From Rhopalosiphum padi (Eukaryota; Arthropoda; Insecta; Hemiptera; Aphididae), in contig NC_083597.1 in NCBI RefSeq assembly GCF_020882245.1, positions 60,428,152-60,492,151 of the forward strand: 64,000 nucleotides of DNA, in the 5' to 3' direction. Shown here piece after piece: positions 53,999-64,000 of the stretch (position 1 is the first letter of the stretch; every line of letters begins with the position of its first letter). The notes below the pieces were generated by a model. That model made no database searches, was not told the DNA's origin, and saw only the letters and a program-made list of their open reading frames with translations. The position numbers and the translations under genes are program-made.

Positions 53999-55785
53999 AA
54001 CGAACAACCATAGTACTTAATATTTTTGAAAAATATTATTATTGCCATTTTCTATACATTTCATAATTTCTTAAGATGTCAAGTGTATCTAACCTTGTAT
54101 TCTAACCTCGTTATAGAATAACTATTACAGTAATTTTATAGCGTTAAATTTGAATTTAATAATTAATCATTGCATACAAAAATGATTCGAGCAAAGACAG
54201 TATTATGTCAACGTATTCTTTCAAATAAATTGTATTATATTTTATATATTTATGATTTATATTTATATAAGTAATTTATTGTTTTATATAATAAGTTTAA
54301 ATATTATGAGAGAACCCTTTATTAAATGTTCAAACTCTACTTTATACTTATTAAAACAAATTTATTCATAAAAAAAAACAAATGTCATGTCTTTGTAAAA
54401 TACATAATTCTAAAATGATGTCATGGTATGAATATTTTTAATAACAAAATTTACAAAAAAAAAAAATCTCTATCATAGTTGCAACAAAATAATAAAATCG
54501 TTTTTGTAAAAACTAGTTTTGTTTCAAAATTCATGTTTTTCCCTATATTAATTATTATGGTTTTTAAATAATATGAATATATGAGTAAAATAATTATAAT
54601 ATTATAATACCACTCAATTGTATATGAAATATGAATATTAGGTTTATAAATACACTTTTAAAAACATGTATTATATCTAATTTCAATTAGTATTTTAAAA
54701 ATATTTCATATGATTTATAGATTCTGTTAAAAATAATCATTGATGTTTGTAAATATTATGACTTATGAATAATTTCCATTTAATATTCTTCAAAACTACG
54801 TTCATAATAAGAATTTAAATTATGTTTGATTCGTGTAGTTGCTTTCATATATTTTTTCTTTTAGTTACTGCTATTTCAGTTAATTTTAATTTTTTTTAAA
54901 TATTATCTATTAATCGCTATATAATGATAATCGCCAAAGTAGTTTATAAACAGAAATATCAGTAAAAATGTGGTGATTATATATATGTACGGATATGTGG
55001 CTAAAAAATAAATTATTATACCCCATGTATACATTTAGTTCTTCAGTCATTTTTACTTAAGTTTTAAGTATAATAAAAAATTAATAATCATAAAACAATT
55101 AATATAACAGAAAATAATCATTTTCAATTTAATAATTATATTGTATTATTAGTTTAGGTCATCTATACCACTCTATTAGTAAATTTTAAAATTCAAATAT
55201 CATTATATCCTTATTATTTTTACTTAAACAATCAGATCATACAATTAAATAGAAAAAACGATTAAATGGCCAAAAATAAACATGCGATATCCATTTTAAA
55301 AAAAAACTTGTATACACCTATGCTAAGATGAAAAATTGTGAATTATCTATAGCTTTTAGTCATTTTCAAATTAAATCATCCCTCTTTTAATAATCTTAAA
55401 TAATCAAGTCTCTCCTAACCTATGCCTGCATATTTATAAAAGCACAGACGTTAATGAGGAATCTTCTGATCAACTACGACACGTGAATACCTTTCAAAAA
55501 TATATTGATAATAGTCCAATTTAAAAACGTACACGCCATGCTTAAAGACTCGGATGAAGCAAATAGTTACGACCTAATAAGCAAAACCCACAACAGACGT
55601 TTAAAGCCTGGATTACCCCAAGATATTCTCCTAACGGACACCGAAGAGTATTCATTATTAGCATATACAGATCAATATTATTACTATTACCTATTAAGAT
55701 ATATCATCAATATACTTTAGTTAGCTATTATTATTTATTACCATATGTAAAATATTGTAATATAATTATATAAATATAACTTAAA
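53999..55785. other. AT-rich DNA with one unassigned GC-richer patch
   Basis: At 55,380-55,720 composition is less AT-rich, and a 71-codon plus frame (55,505-55,720, KDSDEANSYDLISK...) looks partly protein-like. It may be the remnant of a transposon ORF; I could not match it. Confidence 0.35.
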
Positions 55786-55856
55786 TAGCACTCGATGTGA
55801 ATAGACAAATTAACGTAGCCGTTTGGACATGGAGACAGTTTGATGTAAAAAAAAAA
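55786..55856 (+). repeat. Left long inverted-repeat arm of the older element
   Basis: It contains the conserved core ACGTAGCCGTT and GGACATGG. It pairs with the interrupted right arm over about 70 bp with substitutions and small gaps. Confidence 0.75.
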
Positions 55857-56428
55857 TAATATTATTATATATGTATAGATCATCATCAAAATATATTAAC
55901 CTAACCTAATAATTGTTCACTACAAACACTAGAACTAAAATATCATTTTTACGTGGAATCGCTCAAAATATTTCTCTATTAGAATACAATTTTGATCATT
56001 TTTTAATATTAAACATAATATAGTTAATATAATCAATATAAATAACTATGTTTGACATTCAAAAACTTTTTGGATATTTTAAACAATAAATAATTTTTTT
56101 ATATATTTTATATACATTTTTACGTACTATAATAAATATAATTAGTATAAATAACTTTTTTTTAAATTGTATTTTAATTGTGGTTGTACCTATTATAATA
56201 AATTAATAAAACATTTGTTTTAGATATATTTTTAATTTTAATATTTTATATTATAAATAATTTGTATATTTAAATATTTTATATTCATTTTTGATTTATT
56301 ATAATAAATATAAATAGCTTATTAATTTTATTTACTGATTTATTTATATATAAATATATTTTTTTTACGTTCAATTGTTCCCACGTTCAAATGACCACGT
56401 CTTAACGGCTACGTCTATTTGTCATAAA

Positions 56429-56452
56429 TAGAGGTCGGAATAATATTCTTTT
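56429..56452 (+). repeat. Left terminal inverted repeat of hAT element
   Basis: It starts TAGAGGTCGGAATAATATTC. It pairs with the right end in 23 of 24 positions; the single mismatch is at position 22. Confidence 0.95.
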
Positions 56453-56552
56453 GCATATTTTTTTTGAGTCTATGCAGTTAAATTTCGGTTTGAAATCTAT
56501 AAAAATTATGAATCATATAATTCAATGGCAAAAGTTTTTTTTGCATATTTGA

Positions 56553-56606
56553 GAATATTTTAAGATGAAAGAATATTTCGTATAATAAAGAATATTAGAG
56601 AATATT
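56553..56606 (+). promoter_or_regulatory. Left subterminal GAATATT array, candidate transposase-binding sites
   Basis: Four direct copies of GAATATT start at 56,553, 56,571, 56,590 and 56,600, and a further inverted copy lies in the left TIR. hAT transposases are known to need short subterminal repeats. The match here is by pattern only, and the AT-rich background raises the chance expectation. Confidence 0.55.
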
Positions 56607-56981
56607 TCGATTAATCTTTTGGGATTTGGATATTTTTTGTTGTAAGGACGAAAATTATATATAATATTAAATAAGTGTTTAGTCTGTTGTTATTGAGATG
56701 ACTATAAATGGAATAATGATTACGACGCTCAATAAGTCACGTAGGCTAAAAATGAATTGGAAAAAACACTTCAAAAATAGCTCCAAACGTTCGTTTATGA
56801 CATTAAGTAACGAGTTCATAGAATAGATATACAAAGTTCATATTGTATAACATAATATTATACGCGAGTGTAGTTCATTTAGTTGATATCCCATCAGTCT
56901 ATGGTTTAATGCCGCGCGTCGTCTATACGTAATATTGTCATACTGGGTGTAATTTATTTGTCCTGTTAAATTATTTTCAAT

Positions 56982-58487
56982 ATGCCGAAAATCCCATCAA
57001 GTAAATTAAAAAATTTAATTGCACAGTGGATACTACCATTAAATAAAAACAATGTCATTTTTACAACTGATGGTGCTACTCTTTTTTGTCAACTGTGTAA
57101 CAAACACATACCATGCATTAAAAAGTCTCAGATTACACAACACGTACACACATCTTTACACCAAGAAGCTCTAAACCGTAAGTTAAATACTTCAAAACAA
57201 TTATTTTTATCGGAATCTACTTCTAAAAAAAATGTAAATGAATTCTATGAAGACTTATGTTTGAGTTTTATTTCTGCTAATATACCGTGGTATAAACTAC
57301 AAAATCCACAATTCCGTGCATTTTTAGAAAAATATATTGGCAAACATATACCCGATGAAAGTTTGTTACGTAAAAATTATCTTCCACATTGTTATGATAA
57401 GACTTTATCCAATATAAAAAATGAAATTGGGGAAAATAACATTTGGATTGCGGTTGATGAGACGACAGATATAAATGGTCGTTATGTGGCAAATTTATTG
57501 GTTGGTATATTAAAGTCAAATCATCCGACTCGTTCTTTTCTTTTAACATGTAAAGTTCTAGAAAAAACTAACCATTCTACAGTGGCTCGATTTGTGAATG
57601 ATGGGTTAAAATTACTATGGCCCTTGGGCGGAAATGATGAAAAAGTGTTGTTGATGCTCTCAGATGCTGCACCATATATGGTGAAAACTGGACAGTCATT
57701 AAAAGTATTTTATCCCAATTTAATTCACGTGACATGCGCAGCTCATATGCTTAATAGGGTAGCAGAAAAGGTTAGAGAAATGTATCCAGACGTAAATTCA
57801 TTAATTAATAACATAAAAAAAGTATTTTTAAAAGCTCCGTACCATGTTCAAGTGTATAAAGAACTGTTACCTGATATTCCGTTACCCCCCGAACCGGTAT
57901 TAACAAGATGGGGAACATGGTTGGAAGCTGCTGTTTTTAACTGTGATCATTTCCAAGGTTTAAAAAAAGTTATTGAAGAATTAAGTAAACAAAAATCTCC
58001 TAGTCAGTCTATACTTAAATGTAAATCAGTTCTTGAATTAAAAACTGTAGAAAATGAATTAATATTTATTAAGACCCATTTTCTTATGCTTATAACAGCC
58101 ATAAAAAATTTAGAAAAGTCAAATGTGACTCTTGTTGATTCGATAAATCTTATTGAAAGTACAATTGTTAAACTTCAACAAATACCTGGAGAAAATGGAG
58201 AAAAAATAAAAATAAAAATTGAACAACTTCAACAAAAAAATCAGGGACTCACAATTTTAAAGAACGTAGCAAAAATGTTGAAAGGAAATAATGAAATACA
58301 ATTTGTAGATAATTTTTCACCTACTATGGTAACTGATTTGCAGTATGCTCCTGTGACTTCAGTTGATGTTGAACGTTCGTTCAGTACATATAAAAACATT
58401 TTAACAGATCGTCGTACGAAAATGACGCCAGAACACATGGAACAGAATATAGTTGTTAACTGTTTCCAAAAAGGAGAATTGTCTTAA
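56982..58487 (+). CDS. hAT-superfamily transposase, intact single-exon ORF
   Basis: A 501-residue uninterrupted reading frame that should catalyse cut-and-paste transposition of its own element in the nucleus. An N-terminal BED-like zinc finger is visible as C36-x2-C39 followed by H54/H56 and H60. An acidic motif VDETTD holds D159, and LSDAAPY holds D228, both in the sequence context of the first two catalytic aspartates of hAT enzymes. CAAH (252-255) and TRW...W (308-313) match the conserved C-x2-H and RW motifs. The C-terminal dimerisation segment, about 455-495, contains VERSFS with E464 as the likely third catalytic acid. About 500 residues is compact for hAT (Hermes is about 610). The finger resembles that of CGGBP1, itself hAT-derived. 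The ATG is the first in frame and lies about 550 bp inside the left end. An AATAAA lies at 58,522. No frameshift or stop is seen, so activity is plausible but unproven. Residue assignments are by eye. Confidence 0.93.
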   Translation: MPKIPSSKLKNLIAQWILPLNKNNVIFTTDGATLFCQLCNKHIPCIKKSQITQHVHTSLHQEALNRKLNTSKQLFLSESTSKKNVNEFYEDLCLSFISANIPWYKLQNPQFRAFLEKYIGKHIPDESLLRKNYLPHCYDKTLSNIKNEIGENNIWIAVDETTDINGRYVANLLVGILKSNHPTRSFLLTCKVLEKTNHSTVARFVNDGLKLLWPLGGNDEKVLLMLSDAAPYMVKTGQSLKVFYPNLIHVTCAAHMLNRVAEKVREMYPDVNSLINNIKKVFLKAPYHVQVYKELLPDIPLPPEPVLTRWGTWLEAAVFNCDHFQGLKKVIEELSKQKSPSQSILKCKSVLELKTVENELIFIKTHFLMLITAIKNLEKSNVTLVDSINLIESTIVKLQQIPGENGEKIKIKIEQLQQKNQGLTILKNVAKMLKGNNEIQFVDNFSPTMVTDLQYAPVTSVDVERSFSTYKNILTDRRTKMTPEHMEQNIVVNCFQKGELS

Positions 58488-58521
58488 ATAAAATATATCA
58501 TTTATATAACTTTATCATGTT

Positions 58522-58527
58522 AATAAA
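58522..58527 (+). terminator. Candidate poly(A) signal AATAAA for the hAT transposase
   Basis: A canonical AATAAA lies 35 bp past the stop codon and well inside the right TIR. AT-rich sequence makes the hexamer common, so it is only a candidate. Confidence 0.4.
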
Positions 58528-58738
58528 ATGTTAAGTTAAAGTATTTTTTAAAGCTAAATTATAATGTATTGTTTATTTAATTAAAAATATATTATACATT
58601 TATATATATATATTTCATTTAATATATATAATTATACCAAGAATTACCTTTTTTTAAAATATAAAAGCATATTTTGAATTTAGGAGAATATATTACTTTA
58701 AAAACATATTTTTTGTATATTTAACTACAATTATTAAA

Positions 58739-58811
58739 GAATATTAGAAGAATATTATCAAATTTTTAGGAGAATATTAGCATCTTATTTTGGCTATTTT
58801 AAGAGAATATT
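58739..58811 (+). promoter_or_regulatory. Right subterminal GAATATT array, candidate transposase-binding sites
   Basis: GAATATT copies start at 58,739, 58,750 and 58,772, and a fourth at 58,805 lies in the right TIR. This mirrors the left-end array. Confidence 0.55.
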
Positions 58812-58824
58812 ATTCCGACCTCTA
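58801..58824 (-). repeat. Right terminal inverted repeat of hAT element
   Basis: Reverse complement of the left end except for one base. It ends ...CCGACCTCTA immediately before the second GTCATAAA duplication. Confidence 0.95.
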
Positions 58825-58849
58825 GTCATAAATCACACTCAATGTGTTA

Positions 58850-59834
58850 AAATATTTTGTAATTACTTTTGTAAAAAAATCTTTAAAAAACTATTTGATA
58901 AAAAATCTGTATGAACATGAATAGATCAGAGAACGAAAATTTAGTCTTGTATATGTACATCTCATTATAACGTAATTATAAAATGTTTTTATTTTATTTT
59001 TTAGACAAGAAAATTTTAAATTATATTTAATTTATGTCATTTAAATGCCTACAGTATATTTTTAAGACTTAAGACAAATAATAAATAAACTATGACATTG
59101 ATACATCTACAGTAGAGTCTGAAAGAAAGTGTACCGTCGAATAATATATATGTAACATAATATATAGCCAATACATTAGTCATAATATATCATAATATAA
59201 TGTACAATGTACATATTATATCTATATAAACTGATTTTGTATGGATCCGTTGTCTTAAGCCTTAGCAATCACGAATATAATGTTTACTAAAGGATAGAAG
59301 ATGTGACAGAGGGACACAATAGTAGCAAATAATATGTAATATCGTTACCAAATTCATCAATGTAAGCAAAAATACTGATACAATAAATTGATTAGTTATG
59401 AACTTATAATATTAGCAAAACAATTTTAAACAAAAAAAAATATGACAAGTTGTATATATTCAAATTAGTAATAATATATGCAAATTAAATTAAATTTACA
59501 TAAACATAATGTAATTTTAAATATAAATATAAAATTAATAGGTTACCTACCTAATAATATTTTTAAATTAATAAGATAAAAATTGTTTTGAAATGCAACT
59601 TATAAATTATATTAATAGTTATTATGATACAGAAGAATATAACATGAAATCAATTTGATAATATAAAAGTTTAATATTATTTAAAAAAATTATAATTTTA
59701 TATAGATTTTAATTTCAAGAAAAAATTTAATTTAAAAACCAAAAATATTTGTTAAAAGTATCTTGTTTCATTTTTAAGACCAAAGTTTATCGTAAATTAG
59801 TAATTTAACTTTATATTCAGTTTATGATAATAGT
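58850..59834. other. AT-rich gene-free DNA
   Basis: Nothing supported between the nested transposons and the 59.8-kb MITE. Confidence 0.55.
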
Positions 59835-59842
59835 ATGGTTAT

Positions 59843-60095
59843 CAGTGGTGGCGGATACAAGTGGTGATGGGGCGATCTCCCTCGCCCCCTTGGGCCGAAT
59901 TTTTTACATTATTTTCATATTATAAAATTGAGTTGAAAGCTGATATTTTTATTTTATTTTTCTGATACTACTAACACATAGAGCATTAGTTAGTAAAATA
60001 ATGCAAATAATTAACCTCCAATAAATTACAGATTATATAAAAATAGGTAATTTAATTTTTTTTTAATTTTTGAGTGACCTCTGGATCCGCAACTG
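59843..60095. mobile_element. hAT-type MITE, 253 bp
   Basis: The left end is CAGTGGTGGCGGATACAAG and the right end read inward is CAGTTGCGGATCCAGAG, the same motif with a 3-bp length difference. The flanks are ATGGTTAT (59,835-59,842) and ATCGTTAT (60,096-60,103), an 8-bp duplication with one mismatch. A GC-rich patch near the left end (GGGGCGATCTCCCTCGCCCC) can fold on itself. No ORF. Confidence 0.82.
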
Positions 60096-60103
60096 ATCGT
60101 TAT

Positions 60104-63100
60104 ATGACTAAACTATACGCTATGTTATAGTACGTATTAGAATATATTTTCGAAGGACATACTTAAATTATATACGTATTAAGTAATACGTGTGTATTCC
60201 ATAGCAAAAAACATATTTTTACCGTTCTCAAAAACATCGTTTCTTTGACATAAATCCTATTTATATTTATATTTCAACAAATCAAAAAGTAAATATTAAA
60301 ATTATTATTCGATTTAATGTGTCCAGAATTTTTAACATTTTGATTAAATCTTTATGCACTGCTAAATTGCACTATCTTGCCTATGGTATTGCAATGTTAT
60401 TATTAAATACAATTTTTAATTACTATCTCAATTTGTTTCATTATTTGTTTAATTGTTTCTAATATTTAAACTATACTATCATAATGAATTAATACGGAAT
60501 TCAACTGTGGGTTGTGCCAGTAAGACTAACATCGAAGTAATACAATACTGTCAAAATATCGCACTTGATTGGAAGTGACTCAATCAACGTGTAAAGTATA
60601 TATAATTGTTAAACATATTTGTGAAGATCTTTAAGTCGTTTAAATAATAAAGCCTCGGGGCAATTAAAAAATAAATTAATAATGAATTAACTATGAAAAT
60701 AAATAATAAAATAAAATAGTAAAATATTATATTATTGAAACACAAAAGTGTGAGATGAAATTTTAGATTTTAAAACCAAATGATAAAATTAAATATTTAA
60801 TTTGGTAAACTAGAAAGTTTTGATATAGCTGAAATTTTTCAAGTTGAAACGTGAGTATATTTTTTGTGAACAAAGGGTGAAATTCTTAATATTGTAACGA
60901 ATGATTTATTGATGATCAAAATCACAAGAAAAGGAAATATTGGTGAAATCTAAATAATTATTGTTTCCATGCATAATTCTTAGTGTATCACTCAATATGT
61001 CTAAATGTATATACATAAACTGAAAATATGTGTTGAATTTCAAAAAAACAAGCGCAAAAAACCACAACTCAGATACGTCATACGTATGAATATGTCTTTC
61101 ACTTTTAATATATTATATCTATTATAAACCGTGTAATAAATACGCGTATACCTATATATACCTATATATTATTATTTTTTAAATACACTTGATGGGAAAT
61201 ATGGCAAATTGTACCATAATATGACAGGGCGTGTATTTTCAATCATATACTATCAAAATAAAAATAATACAACATACTTTTTGTCGATTTATTGTTGTTT
61301 GCAAATTAATCAGTTGATTATTAATGTGCATAAACTTTTACTTATATGTACATATATAAGCTATTCAAATGTTAGTTAAATCAATTCGATTAATTTATTA
61401 TCTATTGTCTTATGTCTTATTATATTAGTTATTCTTGAATAGTGTGTTATCATTTAAAATAGTTTTGTACACAGACAGATAATTTATGCAGTACACATTT
61501 CATCAAAATTGTTGACTAAAATCATTTGAGGCGTAGATGATGTCGGTTATAATATTGTTAATACCTACGTATATTATATTGATTTATTTTTAAACATTAA
61601 TAATAGCATATATAGGTACTTAAACTTAATACCATTTCATTCAGCTATATAACTATAATTTATTCTTATGATTTTTTTTTGTGCTAAACAGATCTATTAA
61701 TATAGCTCTAGTTTATAATAATGGTGTTCATGCACAATTAATACAACTATAATAATAAAACTACAACTTGGTTAAAAAATAATTGAAGTATTACTACCTT
61801 CATATACTTCTAGTATAATTTTTGTTTTGATTTTCAATACTCGAATACCGCATTCTAGTATTTACAAAAAAAAAAAACATTTAAATCGTATTTAAAAAAA
61901 AAAAAAAAAATAACCGCAATAGAAAAAACAAAAATAACACAAATGTAAAAAATATATATATATATATACGTATAGCTTAAAGGTATGTATTGAAAACTTT
62001 TAATTTAAATGGATATGTGCAATGACAAACATGGTTTTTAAAAGCAGTGGACTGCAGAATCCGCTCTATGCCCTAAGTGATCTCTCATTAGCATTTTGAG
62101 TTCAAATAAAATGTTTAGTAGTAGTACATCACACTCAACTATAACGACGTAATGAAATAAACACAATTTTATGTTAAGCAACACTTATAATTAACGTAAA
62201 TGGTTTACACTTTTTTCTCTCTTTTACATAATCAAAAAATTATCGATTAATACTGAGTTCGTTTAAAATACCCCATGTATATGAAACATCTTCTTATTTC
62301 TTATAGTACAGTAAGGGATGTCCATAAGTTCTAAAATATTATAACATAATACAGTTTTTGAACTACATTCCATTAGATATATTATCGTTTAATAACTCAA
62401 ACATTGTTTTTATACTATTTCTTAGGTAGTTAATCACTTTGTTTCACGTCCGATCTAAAGTTTTCTATTCTATCTTATTCAACTAACACTCCTTCATTAG
62501 TCTCCCATGACATCCCACTAATCTTTTCCATTTTCTAATAATATATTTCAAATTGTATTTAAAAAATGTTTTGTTTCCACATTTATTAATATTTCTCATA
62601 CAAGATTGCATTCCGTGTAAAAAATATAATAAATCCATAATATCAATACTACAATGAACCTCGTACTTCAATCATTTTTTTTTTCGTAATTTAAAATAAT
62701 ATTTTATTATCGAATCGATTTTAACTAAATTTTTATATCTTTGTATATTATTTCAATTTATACCGTGATTAGTTATATATTATGTTTATTCTCATACAAT
62801 ATTTTATATTAAGTACGATTAAAACAATTTTTCTACAGTTGTGCAATTCTAATTATGCTGAAAGTTATTTATTTTTATGTTTCTGATATTATTATTTTTT
62901 ATCAGAATATATTTTTATTATTTTTAAGGTAATTGTAAATCTCAAATTATTTTGAAATAATATATCAAATACATATTTATGCTTTTCCAAGTACATTTTA
63001 TACAAAATACTAGGTCTAATAGACCTCGGTGTTATTGAACCTCGTTATTTCAAGAACATCCTTTGGTCGTAATTACACTAAAATGACTACCTCATTGTAA

Positions 63101-63839
63101 GTGTCTAGTATCTTGAAAGTGCAAATCAGTTGCATAACTGGTGTTGATTATATGTTGACAAATGTACTTATTACATAACATTATAAAATCAATTTAAAAT
63201 AATTTAAAATAATCATTAATTTACTATTTTTTTATATCTTTGTCTTAAACAAAAATAGGAAATATATAAGATAATATTCTCAGATAGTAAGTATTTAAAC
63301 ACAATTATTAATTTATCAATACATCAAAAAATTATTCTAGCTATAAATTTAGTATATAGGTATATGACATCGAATTAAATTTAAACTCATATTAAAATAT
63401 TTATGGAAATATAGAATATATTAAATAAAAATCTTTAATACAATTTTTTATAAATAGCAAACATATAAATAAATTATTATTCAAAATATTTTTAAAAATG
63501 AATGTAAGTACAACTCTCGACTAAGCTGCAATAATTATTACTCTTTAATAAGTATTTGTAGGTATTTAAATGTGTAGATTATTATGTCTGTGTATAATAG
63601 TTGTATATTTTATTATGTTGAATTGCTTTTGGAAACGAATAGTGATTTTAAAGTAAGTGAAACAATTTTACCTTAGTTATAAATCATACAAATAGATTTG
63701 TACGCAACTTTAAAAAAATAATGTATTTTTTTAATCATTAAATAAATTTAAAAAAAATGTATTTGACAGTTTTATGTGGGAACTTAAATTCACTATTTTA
63801 TTAAAATATTCTCTCTTTCCATTATATTTGCCATTTGAA
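60104..63839. other. AT-rich gene-free DNA
   Basis: It contains poly(A) runs near 61,868-61,909 and a short AT repeat near 61,952. The minus frame at 62,483-62,671 is unrecognised. Confidence 0.55.
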
Positions 63840-63935
63840 GCTATTACAAACCGAAAAGCGATGATGTGGCATATTGCACGTTTACGGCTTCTATGACCCC
63901 AACTCGCTATCGGGTCGTCTTTTGACAGTGCTCAT
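63840..63935. other. GC-richer patch near right edge
   Basis: About 95 bp of balanced composition (CGATGATGTGGCATATTGCACG, CTCGCTATCGGGTCGTC). It is too short and too close to the edge to classify. Confidence 0.25.
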
Positions 63936-64000
63936 TGCATGTACATAAAATTCATAAATATCTTACTACGTCATATTATTTGAATATTGACATATATTCA

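Larger units (their letters stand above)
56429..58824 (+). mobile_element. Complete autonomous-looking hAT DNA transposon, 2,396 bp
   Basis: Both ends begin TAGAGGTCGG when read inward. The first 21 bp of the two terminal inverted repeats are identical and 23 of 24 match. The element is bracketed by a perfect 8-bp duplication, GTCATAAA, at 56,421-56,428 and 58,825-58,832, the size hAT transposases make. It encloses one intact transposase ORF. Near-identical ends, a perfect duplication and an open frame point to a recent insertion. It lies inside the right inverted-repeat arm of an older element. Confidence 0.96.
55786..58849. mobile_element. Older long-inverted-repeat element, split by the hAT insertion
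   Basis: The left arm (about 55,786-55,856) contains GACAAATTAACGTAGCCGTT. The right arm (about 56,359-56,428, resuming at 58,833-58,849) read in reverse gives GACAAATAGACGTAGCCGTT. Similarity extends outward through CACTCGATGTGA versus CACATTGAGTGTGA, but only if the hAT element and one copy of its duplication are removed. It extends inward through ACAGTTTGATGT versus ACAATTGAACGT into an A-run. The right arm carries an extra 14 bp that looks like a short internal duplication (ACGTGG twice). Removing the hAT leaves about 660 bp of AT-rich, non-coding interior, so this is a MITE-like or foldback-like element. TTAA occurs just outside both arms (55,781 and 58,847), as in piggyBac-type insertions, but the symmetry is imperfect. 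Confidence 0.75.

Noticed and set aside
57277..57549. 90-codon minus-strand frame inside the hAT transposase
   Set aside because: Antisense shadow of a well-supported coding frame; the peptide has no recognisable features.
58241..58438. 65-codon minus-strand frame in the 3' part of the transposase
   Set aside because: Antisense shadow of the dimerisation domain coding sequence.
59933..59944. TTGAAAGCTGAT, resembling the bantam microRNA
   Set aside because: It lies inside a MITE, lacks the bantam 5' seed, and no stem was found.

Overview
The window looks like nuclear DNA of an insect, most likely an aphid. It is extremely AT-rich almost throughout, has no prokaryotic gene packing, and contains eukaryotic splice signals, long intron-like deserts, microsatellites and several families of insect transposons (hAT, mariner, a LINE of a type common in aphids). 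The species assignment is inference from texture; no marker gene fixes it.

Left part (1-36.3 kb): no convincing protein-coding exon. It is AT-rich intergenic or intronic DNA carrying a dispersed-repeat copy (about 1.75-2.29 kb), a hAT terminal fragment (5.3 kb), a decayed LINE reverse-transcriptase tail (19.15-19.47 kb), a 299-bp hAT MITE with a perfect 8-bp target duplication (20.46-20.76 kb), a polyadenylated retro-fragment (29.3-29.7 kb) and an old hAT MITE (33.66-33.86 kb). Three GC-richer islands (16.5-16.96, 17.7-17.96 and 31.86-32.6 kb) have no long ORF and are candidate regulatory elements.

Centre (36.39-45.75 kb): a CpG-rich island at about 36.4-37.3 kb holds a minus-strand exon that encodes a signal peptide, ends in the residues PPVIRIG and abuts a consensus GTGAGT donor. 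It is best read as the first coding exon of a secreted or membrane protein, possibly a kainate-type ionotropic glutamate receptor. If so, the whole left third is its first intron or beyond. A second minus-strand coding block at 45.17-45.75 kb begins with a well-formed ATG and is an unidentified gene or 5' exon. Between them lies a mariner transposase fossil (43.36-44.2 kb) preceded by a GC-richer block of unknown origin.

Right part (46-64 kb): a second, longer copy of the dispersed repeat seen at 1.75 kb (46.4-47.3 kb), two weak candidate 3' exons on the minus strand (49.1 and 53.8 kb), microsatellites, and a nested transposon. An apparently intact 2,396-bp hAT element (56,429-58,824; 24-bp terminal inverted repeats with one mismatch, perfect 8-bp duplication, uninterrupted 501-aa transposase) is inserted in the right arm of an older element with long inverted repeats (55,786-58,849). 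A 253-bp hAT-type MITE follows at 59,843-60,095.

The hAT element is the only complete, self-explanatory genetic unit in the window. I see no evidence for a novel multigene system.
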